Assembly (NCBI GenBank): GCA_005406025.1
Contig: BGZK01001429.1
Span: forward strand, 90,346-154,345
Source of the DNA: Eumeta japonica
Lineage: Eukaryota > Arthropoda > Insecta > Lepidoptera > Psychidae
Reading direction: 5' to 3'
Length of the DNA: 64,000 bases
Under the pieces are notes generated by a model. The model was not told the DNA's origin and searched no databases. It worked only from the letters and a program-made list of their open reading frames with translations. Of this stretch, positions 1 to 11,603 are shown in pieces. The translations under genes were made by a program, and so were the position numbers. Position 1 is the stretch's first letter, and every line of letters begins with the position of its first letter.

Positions 1-756
1 GGGTATGGGGGAAATAGACGGGAGAATGGGTGATGGAGGGAGGACTGGGCTCCCGGAACTCTCACTCACTGAATGAATAACAACAGCAGAAGCTATTGTT
101 TCGCGTCTGTATTCTTTAATATTGGTATTTCATCCATTGAGCCGGCCCATTTTTGTGCTGTAGCTAAATTGAAAACAGCATGGCTCTATCACGAATTATT
201 TATCTAAATTACTGTTATTAATTATTAATGAATACCAATAAAATAAAAGAGATTTGTAACTAATTCTTTACATCATTCGAATTTATTTAAATAAATCCGT
301 AAGTCACTATGAAATCGCAACATATTTAATTCTGTTACTAGATAGATGCAATCTTTACTCCAAAAGCCAATGTTGGAAAAAACCGACCTCTTATGACGTC
401 ATATTTTTATTATTATTTTTATAGACACTATTATTTCAAACTCTCTTAGTAATTTCAGAGCCCATGTCGGAAATATCGTTTTATACGTCACAAATGATTT
501 AATTATTCAACAAGTATTGTTCTCTTAATATTCCTCATTGAGAAAATTAAAAAGAAGCGCATATATACAAAAAGTTAATTTAAATTAAAGAGTTTTTTTT
601 TAATGTACAAATTTATTTTCCTTTCCCAATAAAAACAAATTATCTAATTCAAAAATATTCTTTTGTGTGTTTATAATTTAATAACTATATTTACAATATC
701 CTTTTACTTTACTTTTAAGTTCTTATTATTTATTATTCCTTGTAGTTATGTAATAT

Positions 757-781
757 TTACATATATATATATATATATATA
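757..781. repeat. (AT)n microsatellite
   Basis: Short alternating A/T tract. The homologous site in copy B (25681-25731) is instead a (GC/GT)n tract, so the microsatellite has turned over since the duplication. Confidence 0.9.
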
Positions 782-1002
782 GAATATAATACACACGTAG
801 AGACTTTATCTTGTGTACACGTGCCTCGCGCACACAAGATAGTCGACAGCAACGGCAGAAGAGAGGGCACGAGGGCAAGAAAGCGTCATGCCGTTAGCTG
901 TCACGGTCGTCAAGGCGTATCAACATATATTTCACATCAAAATACTGCTATAGTGATACTTGCTTTCAAATTGCACAATGTTTTATCAAAGCTGAAGTAA
1001 CT

Positions 1003-1360
1003 TTGTCATATGGTTATTTATGTTATACTAAAAGTAATAACGTAATATGACTTCAACCGACCTAAAAAATAACTCTCGGCGGCAAACGTAGAATAAAAAA
1101 TATTTGTGAAGTATATACTACTTTTATTGTTATGCCGAAAATTCTCAATTTTTACTTTCCCTGTACGAGATAAATTTCGCATAAGGCACATACTTATGCG
1201 AATTTATAGGTTAAACCAATATTTTCAGCATTAAGATAGACAATCAGGTGCTATATGAAATACACCAAGATAAAGAAAAGCTATTCAATTTACATGGTGA
1301 TAACGACAGGAGATGTCATTAAGAAGTACCGGACAACATAATCGCGGCATAGGTGTCGCC
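1003..1360 (+). repeat. Local direct repeat, unit 1
   Basis: About 360 bp repeated at 1753-2090 with the same order of landmarks: 'tcatatggtta', 'aaccgaccta', 'ctctcggcggcaaacgt', 'caatattttcagc', 'acgacaggagatgtcat'. Unit 1 ends with the un-inverted sequence continuing 'aggtgtcgcctgcg', whereas unit 2 folds back into a palindrome. Copy B has only one unit, at 25917-26281. Confidence 0.9.
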
Positions 1361-1752
1361 TGCGTTACTTTATCAACAATAAAAAATCGATAATATTTAT
1401 TTATTTATAATATTTATTTCACCTCTCTAGCTTTATTTATATAAAAACGATAATGGCTCTAAGAGCACGTATTCTGAATGCAGACTTGGCATCAAAAGGT
1501 TAAAAGCCTTTGGCGTGACCTTTTCTATAATTCCACTTTTAACAAGAAGTCAAAATAATCAATTATTTCTAAAATCAAAATTCATATTAAAAGTGACTTC
1601 TTATTAACAATAAGTTTAAAGGGAGGACACGGAATAGACTAAATAAGATGAATATTCTTAGCTATTTATGTACAAAAAAAATTGTGCCAGTTCAAAAAAA
1701 TACATTTATACGGCAAAATATTCAATAGTTTTGAATAGCTTAAATAATTTTG

Positions 1753-2116
1753 TCATATGGTTATCTAAGTTATGTTAAAAGTAGTAACATAATATGACAT
1801 CAACCGACCTAAAAAATTACTCTCGGCGGCAAACGTCGAATAAAAAATATTTGTGAACTGTATACATACTACTTTTATTGTTATGCCGAATATTCTCAAT
1901 TTTTACTTTCCCATAAAGCACATGGCTTATGCGAATTTATAGGTTAAACCAATATTTTCAGCATTAAAATAGACAATCAGGTTGGTATATGAAATACACC
2001 AAGATGAAGAAAAGCTATTTAATTTACATGGTGATAACGACAGGAGATGTCATTAAGAAGTAGCGGACAACATAATCGCGGCATAGGTGGCGACACCTAT
2101 GCCGCGATTATGTTGT
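1753..2116 (+). repeat. Local direct repeat, unit 2, ending in palindrome
   Basis: Second unit of the local duplication. Its right end (2067-2116) is a perfect inverted repeat with 23 bp arms and spacer 'gcga'. The same palindrome is present in copy B at 26232-26281, so it predates the segmental duplication. Confidence 0.9.
2067..2116. repeat. Perfect palindrome, 23 bp arms
   Basis: Arms 2067-2089 and 2094-2116 with a 4 bp spacer. The stretch 2089-2116 is the exact reverse complement of 1333-1360 (28 bp) in the neighbouring repeat unit. The second arm therefore looks copied from an unfolded ancestral version. Confidence 0.95.
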
Positions 2117-2814
2117 GTACATTTATGTTGTGTGTGAAATATTGTGTACATCTGGACACTAAATTGTACTTCGAACCTTGAAACTTTACGAAAATAAAAT
2201 ATAGTTCATTTTTCTTCAACTAATACTAGGTTCAAACAAAGACATTCTGTACTCTTTTCATTTTTTATTCATCGATCTAATAAGATACTGAATAGATTTA
2301 GTAAGTTTTTTTTATACACTAAATCAATGTGATAAAGGTTTTATTTATTTTGTTCTATCAAATAAATTCAAATATCACAACAACATCAAGAATTCTGGTT
2401 TTTGTTTATTTATCAAATCATGTATAGCAGACAAGCGTATCGGGCGGTGCACTTATATTATGCATAGATGGAAATAATAATTGTAAAAATTATGAAAAAA
2501 AAGTACCATCGTTTAATAAAGAGCTATACTATTTTTGAATTCGCCTGTAATTTTTTAAACTTTATTACTCCATAGATTATAGACGCGTTAAAAATAACAT
2601 GCAAATCCGATACAGCTCTGTCTGAACTTAATTTAATTTATTGAAATCTTTTAGTACAACGGAAACCCCTTTACTAAACAGCTTAAATTCAACTTCTGCA
2701 TTTTAACGAGAAACAGTTAAAATTAGTCCGATTCAACGGGTTCAGGAATAAAATCTCTGAACTATTTAAGTTTATTAGAATGGTTCAAAAATAATTCCTT
2801 AACCTCTACGTACA

Positions 2815-3057
2815 GCACGAAGCACAAAATTCTGTCGCTATGAAATTATTCACGAAGGCATCCTAATGGCGTAAAATAGAAATAGATCTGAAGAACAAGA
2901 AAGGTTTGGGGAGCGTGGTACAGTACACAACGCACGAAACTTGTCGCTGTAAAGTTCGTTACGTAAGCATCGCAGGGGGCGTAAAATAGGAACACGGCGA
3001 AGAAGAAAATATCAGAAAGCGTAATACCTGCGCAGTATATCATATCATTCATAGCCG
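2815..3057. repeat. Degenerate MITE pieces (CAGT...ACTG family)
   Basis: Two consecutive blocks of a short family marked by 'acgcacgaaac', 'gtcgctgtaaagtt' and 'ggcgtaaaatagg'. Better copies lie at 8337-8502 and 34141-34293, where the ends are inverted ('CAGTATAACGCACGAAAC' against 'GCGCGTTGTACTG'). Related pieces occur at 26960-27190. No coding capacity. The superfamily is not established. Confidence 0.55.
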
Positions 3058-3065
3058 TTTCAAAG

Positions 3066-4252
3066 TAGGGATGGGAAATGGATAACATATATCGATATAT
3101 ATCGTATCGATACTTATCAAATGTATCGATATTCTAATATATCGATTTTTTTTGCTTAAGAGAAGATTACCTATATATTAAGCACTGTCAAAAACTAAAT
3201 AATAAAAAATGAAAATACATATATGGCATATTTATTATTTTATCTAATAAAAAATCGTACATATTATGACTACAGGCTGTTACTGTTTGTTGTTTAACTT
3301 ACTGTTGATGCTTTTTACATTTTAGTCGGGTAACACAGCATTTTTGTATGAAACAGCTAATTTTTTTTTCGCGATTTCAAATGTGTCCTCATAGTAAAAG
3401 TTGTTCGTACTCATAAATACAATCACTCCCTAAAATATTATTCGAACCTTTTGTAATAACCTGTATTGACTTAAAATTAACCATCACTGTAACCAGTATT
3501 CGTCTGATATAGACATCAGCAGCACTCTTACTTTTAATGTGCTCACCTGCCAATCTGTTCCTATTATACGGTACTGTTAAATTAACAACCGAAGCAACCC
3601 TTTTGGATGATACCAAGGAAGCTTGTCATATTAAATATTTCAGAGCGATTTCCGAAAGGACCGGCCTGAAATGTCGGCAATTCACCCAAAACTTTATTGG
3701 ATCTGACTTCCTCTCAAGAAGTGGTTTGTCCAGATACTGCTTAAGCTCATTGGGGACAGATCCAGAGCTTGGGATCTCTTGCGTAGCTGTGTTCAGATTT
3801 AAAAGCTTCTCATGTCTGTACTAGATAGATGACTCGTTGCTTGTTATGATGCTGTTCGGTGAACCTTTACATCTGGAAAACGTTGTCTTCTACGCCTATA
3901 TTCTGAACGTTGCTTGTTTTTGATATAGCATTTGATACGGTAATTGGAGAATTAAAGTGAATACGTTTGAATCGAGGGTCCAAAATTGTACAATTATAGA
4001 GATTACTCCGCATGTTCGTGTCATCACAGTCGGCTTTTCAAGTTGGCTCTACTGCACAGACCACAAACGTGTCATAGGCTATATATTTTTTTATTTGTGT
4101 TCGACGCGAAAAAATATTTATATATCGTTTTCGACATCCGAAAATAAATATCGATATATATGGAAAAAAATAAAATCGCTGATATATATAAATTATTTTC
4201 CGAAAAAACATCGATATTTTAATATATCGATTTTTTTTATTTCAAAACCCTA
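3066..4252 (-). mobile_element. hAT transposon hAT-1, decayed, copy A only
   Basis: Flanked by a perfect 8 bp target-site duplication TTTCAAAG (3058-3065 and 4253-4260). The ends are imperfectly inverted ('TAGGGATGGGAAAT' against 'ATTTCAAAACCCTA'), and both subterminal regions are rich in CGATATAT motifs. On the minus strand, about 3760 to 3470 translates with breaks into the C-terminal part of a BED-type hAT transposase: motifs 'ELKQYLDKPLLERKSDP', 'FWVNCRHFRPVLSEIALKYL' and 'RNRLAGEH'. The N-terminal part is missing, so the element is non-autonomous. Copy B lacks it between about 27190 and 27200. It ends about 210 bp upstream of the ECI-A TATA box. Confidence 0.88.
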
Positions 4253-4461
4253 TTTCAAAGCTGCAAGGTATCATGCGTCGCACTGTACTTGCGCATTGCA
4301 TTATTGGCAAGCAATTTAGAATTTCGTGCGCTGTAGTGTAATCGATTTTTTGATTAACGATCTCAAATCGATTTCTTAGATGACTTTTGGAACGCATATG
4401 TGGGTTGTGCCCTAATGTGTGGCGGGCTTTGGGCTTTATAGTGATTCTGCTTCCATTTAGG

Positions 4462-4500
4462 TATATATAGTTCTGGTCTGTGAATTCAAAACTTCAGTAA
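4462..4500 (+). promoter_or_regulatory. Putative core promoter of ECI-A (TATA plus Inr)
   Basis: TATATATA at 4462-4469 is followed about 30 bp later by TTCAGTA (4494-4500), which resembles the arthropod initiator TCAGT. A first non-coding exon would run from about 4496 to 4533, where a GTGAGT donor starts at 4534. The layout is conserved in copy B at 30237-30275. The start site itself is inferred. Confidence 0.6.
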
Positions 4501-4756
4501 ATTCTGTACTGTTAACAGGGTTGAAGGTTCAAAGTGAGTATTAATTGAAAACGAAATAACGGTATTTTTTGAATGTTAATACTTTGAATAGCACATTAAC
4601 AATATATTTTACGAAACTATAAATAAATTTGAAAACATAATTGCGTAGTTTTCTGATTTGTATCTAATTTTCCTTCCAATATTTATGACCTTAGTAATAA
4701 ATATATATTTTGATGCCAATAGCACAAAATGTTTTGCGTACACTTATTATTACAGA

Positions 4757-7700
4757 ATGATTCCACTAAAAAATTTAATACAAAATTCAAAACGTGTAAT
4801 ACAATACGGAAGACCATTATCAAGTAAAGCAAACCCGTTAGTTGATATGGCTGTGGACAATGATGGCATTGCTGTGGTCACCCTTCAAAGGCCACCAGTC
4901 AATAGTTTAAATTTAGATTTACTTCAAGCAATGAATAACACTTTCGACGATGTTGCTAAGAACAAATCCAAGGGAATGATTTTAACTTCAGTGAGTTAAT
5001 CTTTTTTATTAAATTATTGTCAATATTTTATAATGTTTATTTTATGACCAGAAATGAAATCAAGCATATTTTATTTCTAGGCATCACCTACAGTTTTCTC
5101 TGCAGGCTTAGACATTATGGAAATGTATAAACCGGACCCCAAGAGACTTGAGACTTTCTGGGTCACTTTACAAGATATGTGGCTCAAATTATTTGGTGCA
5201 TCATTTCCCACTGCTGCTGCTATAAATGTAATTAAATCATTATGATTTCAATGTAATAATTTTAGATGAAGAAATATTTAACTTTTTAAAAATTTGTGAA
5301 GAATATTGCACATCTTAGTAACATAAACAAATTTATATATGAATAATGAAATTTTATATAATAGGTACCATTGAGTTGGAAAATTATTAAATAATATCTA
5401 TTTCACTTCTGCACTGGAAGTGTTTAGTTTAGATACTTAGTAAATAAAATACTATAAATGTCACATTTATTTAATAATTTTCCATATACAAAATCAGAAA
5501 AGGTAATTCAAAGCACCTTCTAATTTAGTATAACAATGTCACATTTAAAGAGTATTTAATTTTTTAAGAGTAACAACTCTAAGCATATAGTATTCCCTAG
5601 TTGGAACCTGACCCCACACCTAAACATTATGGAATTAATAAAGTCGTTTCATAGAATGATAATTATAATTTTCTGGTATCTAGTACATTGATAGGCAACA
5701 CTTACAATAGATTAGTTTAAATAATATTGGTAAGATAAACAAGAAAAACCTTTCCTAACTTATCAATCAGAATTTGCCTTTATTGTTTCATAAAAAGGCA
5801 AGACCTTATACTGTTCATAAACTTGTTTCAACATTACAAAGGTTACATAATCATGTTTACCAGTCTTAGCTTCAACTGACTATTGTTTATTTCACAACTC
5901 ATAACAATGTTTTTTCTGAGAACTAGTAGGAAAATGTTTTGGATAAATGGAATTGTTATCTTTTTTGTGGGTTGTGACAACTCTGTTTATTTGTAAGATT
6001 TTAAATTGGAAATCAAAATTAAATAATCTTGTAATTCACCTATAGTATGTAATTTGTTAGACTGGAGCCGAAAATAAAATTTATGTTATTATTGAATGTT
6101 CTTTGTAGAATCTAGGTGCTCGTATATGACAACAGAGAGAAAAATTAATTTTTTATTCTATTTGTGGGTCGAAACCTTAAGGTTATTATTACTAGACCAC
6201 ATATTGTTTTCGCGTCATAAATTTATTTTAATATAGTAATTAAAACAACAAAAACTGAAATAGTTTACTTACAAATTTAGAAAATATGACTAATAGAAAT
6301 AAAAGTCTTGTTTTCATGCTGAAATATCGAGAACGTTACTTTCTGATTATGGTCCACTCTCCCTCCATTAGATATCCTATTCGCATCCAAGACACCAGCA
6401 ACAAATTGGTGACTTCTCTGGTCCATATGTCCATGGGCGGCAGTAACCACCTACTTTCTGGTGGCTTGCATGCTCATTTGCCCCTTGAACTTACAAGGAA
6501 AAAAATGAAATTTCAAATATATAACACGCTTCGTATCTTAAACCATAACTCTGTGTCACATTTGTCCATTTTTTATAAAAATAATATAAAGTCACACCTA
6601 TTTCCCAGAAGGTTAGGCAGAGACTAGATATCCATGTGGTACAATCTTTGCATTTATCTTGCTTTGTTTACATTAACCAATATTTTTATACAAGCTCTTC
6701 GGTTTCAGGTCCTTTTTGGCCCTTTTTTAATTAGTCACCAATTTGATCTGCATAGGATTTTCTAGGGCGGCCCTTGCCTACCTTTCCATCACACACATTT
6801 GCTCTATAGATTTGTTTTGTCAGTCTACTTCATTCATCTTTTGCACGTGGCCAATCCACCACAACATACCTCTTTCTATTCTAGTCACTACATCTTTCAA
6901 ATCATATGACATCACTTTTCCTACATATTATCTTTCAAAAACACTCTTCACACATTACACAGAGATCATATCTCTAACGTATTGATATTTCATTTGTTTT
7001 TGTTGTGTATTAACATAATTTTCTATCATGGCAATGGATTTTGAATGTTTTTTTTTAATAATTTTTAGGGTCATGCACCAGCTGGTGGTTGTTTAATAGC
7101 TACATCGTGTGAATATCGAGTAATGCTTTCAGGAAAATTTACTATTGGACTTAATGAAACTGCTTTAGGTATTGTTCCACCAACATGGATTCAAGATTCT
7201 TTAAGGCACACCATACCTACCAGACAAGCAGAAATAGCTCTCACAACTGGCAAAATGTTTACAGTCGATGAAGCTCTGAAGGTATCAAATATTTTTATAA
7301 CATTTTTTCTAAATTATAATTGAAGATAATTAGAATGGTCTTGATAGAGTTCTCATTAAATAGAAAACTTCTGCACTAATGTAGGCATTATACAATAAAG
7401 AAGGTGTGGTGTCTATTTAGTAGGTAGTTTAATCATCATCAAATTTGCTATCACAAGGTGTCAGTATCGAACCTATTTCATACTAAATATATAGACTCAT
7501 TTAAATTTTCGATAGCAATATATAGTAATTGAACTACAGAACAATAATAACTAGACAGAAGAAATGGTGTTTATAGTGAAACAGTGATGGACGAACTGGA
7601 CAAACATTAGTATTAATGCATGTCTGATAACAAAAAGCTCTTTGTATTTGATCATTTAGAGTTATAACTTATGCCATTTCATTTCGAGTTGAATCTATTA

Positions 7701-10700
7701 TATAACGTTTAGAAGGAACACCTTCTGAAAATTAAATAATAAATATAAATCATAATAATTACCTTTTATTCCCTTATTATGCACTAAAATGAATGAGAGT
7801 AATGGGACTGTGCATGATATATAGAGGCAGCACTGTTATTGAAACTAGTGCCCTCTAGTATTTTATTTATGGAATTATAGGGGTAAATTATTGAATATGA
7901 ATACCAGCCAGTAATAAATAATTATGTATATGGTCAGAATGATTCCATAGTATGGAAATTTTTATTATTTCTCCAAATATATAGTCATAGAAAATTATTT
8001 AAATAACAAATTAATTTGTAGCCTGTAAAGTTGTACATCTAACAAATGTATTCAATTTGAAAATGTCACAATCATAGTATATAGAGAAAATATACAATGT
8101 TTAATTGTAATTGAAAAATTTAATGAATTTGAAAGTATATTTAAAGCTATAAAAGTTCAAAATGTGAATTCGTAAATATTGAAGTTTTTTTTTTTTTTTA
8201 AATTCATCTATATTAAATATAAGTTTTTTATAGAATACTATGTTCTTGCACAAGAATACTTTTTAGGATTCTCAATTCCAGTATTAAACTTGGGAAATTA
8301 CAAGATGTATGCGGTGGATGCTTCATACACCTTATACACAGTATAACGCACGAAACTCTGCCGCTGTGAAATTATCACAAAAACGTCACAACAGCATAAG
8401 GTGTAAACGCGGGGGAGAAGAAGGAAGGGTCGGGGTACGCTGAACCAGCGCATTACACAATTCGTAGGCAGAGTTTTGCGCATTGAACTGTTATGAAAAT
8501 AATTTTCTGCCATGAGATTATTGAATCAATGATTAGTAAATAATAAATAATGTAAAAAGTATAATAAATGTCACCCATATGTTTGCATTTTTGTCACCAG
8601 CAATTATGCTTGGATGATCAAGAAACAGTTTCATGTTAATGCGTTTTCCTTTGTTTATCATTTTTATGATATGTTGAATTAAAATAAGGGCATTTTCAAT
8701 GGAGTACCGATTTCTCAAAATATTATAGACGGGACCAATTTAGTGAAAACCTTAATGCGATTAATGTTACCTATTGCTATCATAAACCGTTTTATATATG
8801 CAGTGGCGGACTAACAGGGGGGCGGAAGGGGCGGCCCGCCTCGGGCCTCCGGTCTTGGAGGGCCCCCAAATGCCTCCGCGTTCCCCTGATCAAATCCTAA
8901 ACAAGACTTTAAAAATGTGTTTAGTACCTACATAATTTCATCAAGATCAAAACACTACAGCCATCTAGATTTTTACGCGGTACTAATATTCTTTTAACTT
9001 TGTTGAATGCGTCCAATACGTTGGGGGGAATTCCCGTCTTTGTAGCGGGTACTTCCCCAGGAATCCCTGAATGAATGAAATGCAAATAATTCACTCTTGT
9101 ACGCCTACATTTATATTCTATTTACGTCGAAAAATAAACATTGACCTGGCTAGAGCGCTCATTATAAGTCAGTAAAAGTTATAAAAGAAAATATAGAGAC
9201 AATTGTGAGTAGTTTGGAACATTTTCAAGATCCAACAAAAGCAAATCTAGATACAAAATCAGGAGCAAACCTGCTCCTGCCGGCTGTTTGTGATTTTACT
9301 TTTCTAACCTATATACAATTCTGGCTTTTTATATTGAAGGAAGTAAATTTAGTTCAATAATATTTGAATAGTCTCCAAAAATGGCTCTGGATACAGGAAT
9401 CATCAAACTAAACGCCTTGAATGAGTATTTAGTGACCGAACGGACCACGATTGTAGACAATGCTATAACTTTTGGCATAAAAAAATGCAATGACATGGAC
9501 ATCAACATCCAGAAACGAGGAAGAAGGAAGGTAAAAAGAACGATACCGGGTGAATCAGCTCATGATGCTGGATTATAAATTCAAGAAAATATACGTCGGT
9601 CAATGTATGAATACATAGACCGATTTATACAAGAATTGTCGACACGATACGGGGCCATGAAACAAATCAATAATATTTTCCAAATTATTGAAACAAAGTT
9701 TATGCTAGAAGCTTCAGATGATGCTCTGGCTGTAACAGTTCATAATCTGATACAAATTTATGGTGAATTTGAAAAGGAGCAAGTTTCCCAAAAAGGTACC
9801 GCAGGCATGTAAAAGCCACCGATACGAGTATGGACGTTGCTGCCAAATGGAGAGCCCAAGAAATCCTTAAATTTATAATAAAATGGGACTTCAGTGAATC
9901 GCTACCCTGTATATCGCTTAAACTTCAATACTTCTTGACCATTTGCATCTCAGTTGCATCATGCGAGAGGAGTTTTTCGAAACTTAAACTAATTAAAAAT
10001 TATCTTCGATCTACAATGGGTCAAGAGCGACTGGTTAATCTAGCCGTGCTTTTAATAGAAAAAAAAAATTCAAAAGAAATCGATTTCACATAAGTTATTG
10101 ATGAGTTCAGTAAATGAAAGGCATGAAAACACATATAACAGCCACAAAAAATTAAAAAACTCTTTGATTTATTTTATCTATTTTTTTTTTGTCGATCGAT
10201 TCGTATTTTATTTTCCTCACCCATATCTATTCCATATTGTAAGTATGTATGTTTATTTAACCTTAATAATTTAAGTCGAATTTAAATTTCAATTGCCAGA
10301 TTGTAACGAAATAAAAATAAACACTTATTTATACGTACAAATGTGGACTGAATAAAAAGCTTGTAAAGCTACATTTTTTTAAAGCTGGGGGGCCTCATTC
10401 ATTTTTGCCGCCCCGGGCCTCTGACGAGTTTAGTCCGCCACTGTTTAAATGAATAGCATGTAACGTCTAGCTACGATAGTTTTTGGGTTCTATAGTTTTA
10501 TGAAACCAATCTCTTTTTATTATCATTAGGTATATAATCGGGTATTTTTATTTATATCTTTAAATTTTACAAGAGACAAGAATGTTTTGTACTGTTAAAT
10601 GAATTTTATTTTAGGTGGGATTAATAGATGAAACTGCGGCAGACAAGGCAGAAGCAATTGAGAAGTGCAAGAAATTCATTAAAAGATTTGACAAGATACC

Positions 10701-10872
10701 TTCTTTGGCCAGAGGCATGACAAAACAAATTTTCCGTCAGGAAGTTCTCCAAAAGCTATTGACTAATAGACAGGCAGATACAAAACAATTCCTTGATCTA
10801 GTCAATCAGCCGAAAATTCAACAATCTTTAGAGTTATATCTTGCAATGTTGAAACAAAAGTCCCAGAAGTGA
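4757..10872 (+). CDS. ECI1-like A: Mitochondrial enoyl-CoA delta-isomerase (ECI1-type), copy A
   Basis: Family role: crotonase-fold enzyme that shifts cis/trans-3-enoyl-CoA to trans-2-enoyl-CoA, so that unsaturated fatty acids can enter mitochondrial beta-oxidation. Coding exons: 4757-4990 (78 codons), 5081-5227 (49), 7069-7281 (71), 10615-10872 (85 plus stop); all junctions are phase 0 with GT-AG. Total 283 aa, close to the roughly 300 of animal ECI1. A 5' UTR exon ends at 4533 (donor GTGAGT), and its intron ends with the AG at 4754-4755, just before the ATG, which decides the start. Residues 1-23 are basic and hydroxylated with no acid, as in a mitochondrial presequence. The oxyanion-hole segment is 'FSAGLDI'; 'GHAPAGGCL' follows. 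The candidate catalytic Glu is residue 157 in 'IGLNETALGI'. Intron 3 carries a hAT insertion. A solo LTR with a polyA signal lies about 90 bp after the stop. No disabling change seen. Confidence 0.93.
6340..6500 (+). repeat. Lepidopteran SINE or LINE-tail fragment
   Basis: The segment 'ATGGGCGGCAGTAACCACCT' followed by 'GGTGGCTTGCATGCTCATTTG' and an A-rich stretch resembles the tail of a repeat widespread in Lepidoptera ('ATGGGCTCCAGTAACCACTT', 'GGTGGGCTGTGAGCTCGT'). The family is recalled from memory and was not searched. The copy B counterpart is 32130-32320. Confidence 0.6.
6603..6980 (-). mobile_element. Non-LTR retrotransposon C-terminal fragment
   Basis: The minus strand translates, with breaks, to the end of an endonuclease/reverse-transcriptase polyprotein: 'MLWWIGHVQKMNEVD' is typical of the 'LRWYGHVxRM' motif, followed by a 'KGRPRKSYADQIG'-type stretch. 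Fragments of the same family lie at 32410-32790 (same ancestral insertion in copy B) and 37200-37760 (copy B DRC3 intron). The clade (RTE/Jockey-like) is uncertain. Confidence 0.65.
8337..8502. repeat. Short MITE with inverted ends in ECI-A intron 3
   Basis: The left end 'CAGTATAACGCACGAAACTC' is mirrored at the right by 'GAGTTTTGCGCATTGAACTG'. It is present in copy B at 34141-34293 with better-matched ends, so it predates the duplication. No ORF. Termini CAGT...ACTG next to TA suggest a TA-targeting family, but this is not proved. Confidence 0.55.
8801..10443 (+). mobile_element. hAT transposon hAT-2 in ECI-A intron 3
   Basis: A perfect 14 bp terminal inverted repeat, CAGTGGCGGACTAA ... TTAGTCCGCCACTG, is flanked by TATATATG (8793-8800) and TTTAAATG (10444-10451), an 8 bp target duplication with 2 mismatches. 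Copy B has the empty site ('tttatatatgaatagc' near 34612). Three frame fragments between 9381 and 10093 encode decayed transposase; the last one (9830-10093) has the hAT dimerisation signature 'ASCERSFSKLKLIKNYLRS' then 'ERLVNLAVLLIE'. At 1643 bp it is internally deleted. It lies on the same strand as the host gene. Confidence 0.93.
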
Positions 10873-10964
10873 TAACATGAAACAGATACACAATGTTAAT
10901 TTTTATCGTGTTTTTGATAAAACCATATTATTTGTTGTGACTTTATATTTGAATGTATTGTTAT

Positions 10965-11598
10965 TGTTCGGAACGGCCGTAATAGGTATAAACTTATAAT
11001 GACCCGTGATTATTTGATTATATGATTATTTATGTATAGAGCGGCCAAAGTGCCTGTATTGTTCAATAAAAATGTTTTATAAATTTTATTATTAGATATA
11101 AGGTTGTATGGTCGGCGACACATGCATTAAGAATGAAGGGCCCTTTCCCGCACAAATTTAATATATAGTAATGAAGCGGGGAGGGGGTTCATATATATAG
11201 CCAATAGAGTAAAATCGGCTTTTACTCCAATTGTACGCGTCGCTGACCATAGTATATCGAGTTTCTGTAAATAGGATGGGATCATACATCTGAATTTGTA
11301 AAAATTTATACGTAAATATGTTAAATATGGTATAATTTTGAATAAAGAACAGACGGGGAGCGGGGAATCGTTTAACCGTTAAAAAACAGGGATATCGGGA
11401 ACACGTGTAACAGTAATATAAATATAGGATAAATCCCGATATCCCTCACTTCTACTTCTGCTTCTATTAACAAAGTTAAACGAATCTCTATTCCTCTGTC
11501 GATAAGTAGTTCATCAAGTCTTTTATTAAAACTCGGCTGGCTGAAGATCGTAATCACCGGTTGTGGGCAGCGCACAAAAGTGTACCAGGTCCCGTACA
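10965..11598 (+). mobile_element. Solo LTR in the 3' region of ECI-A
   Basis: A 634 bp segment absent from copy B. It begins TGTTCGGAACGG, ends CCCGTACA (TG...CA) and is flanked by a perfect 5 bp duplication GTTAT (10960-10964 and 11599-11603). Copy B has the uninterrupted 'attGTTATatttatt' near 35120. It contains AATAAA at 11065-11070 and no coding region. These are the standard marks of an LTR left by recombination between the ends of a retrotransposon. A 5 bp duplication fits Bel/Pao or Gypsy; the family was not determined. Confidence 0.9.
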
Positions 11599-11603
11599 GT
11601 TAT

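Larger units (their letters stand above)
1..3057. other. Gene-free sequence of copy A upstream of ECI-A
   Basis: No coding region recognised. It contains an (AT)n run at 757-781, a local direct duplication (1003-1360 and 1753-2090), a 23 bp-arm palindrome at 2067-2116 and degenerate pieces of a short MITE family at about 2815-3057. The matching copy B stretch is about 24862-27190. Confidence 0.7.
5228..7068 (+). other. ECI-A intron 2, containing SINE and LINE fragments
   Basis: Non-coding, with repeat pieces described separately (6340-6500 and 6603-6980). The same pieces occupy the same place in copy B, so they predate the duplication. The 113-codon open frame that starts at 6286 is explained by the SINE-like repeat. 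Confidence 0.8.

Noticed and set aside
811..846. CTTGTGT...ACACAAG stem containing CACGTG
   Set aside because: Only 7 bp arms, conserved in both copies as expected from duplication; no sign of function.
4100..4250. Cluster of CGATATATCGAT-like sites, possibly transcription-factor sites
   Set aside because: They are the subterminal repeats of hAT-1.
6286..6627. 113-codon frame in the ECI-A intron
   Set aside because: Matches a SINE/LINE-tail repeat and is broken in copy B.
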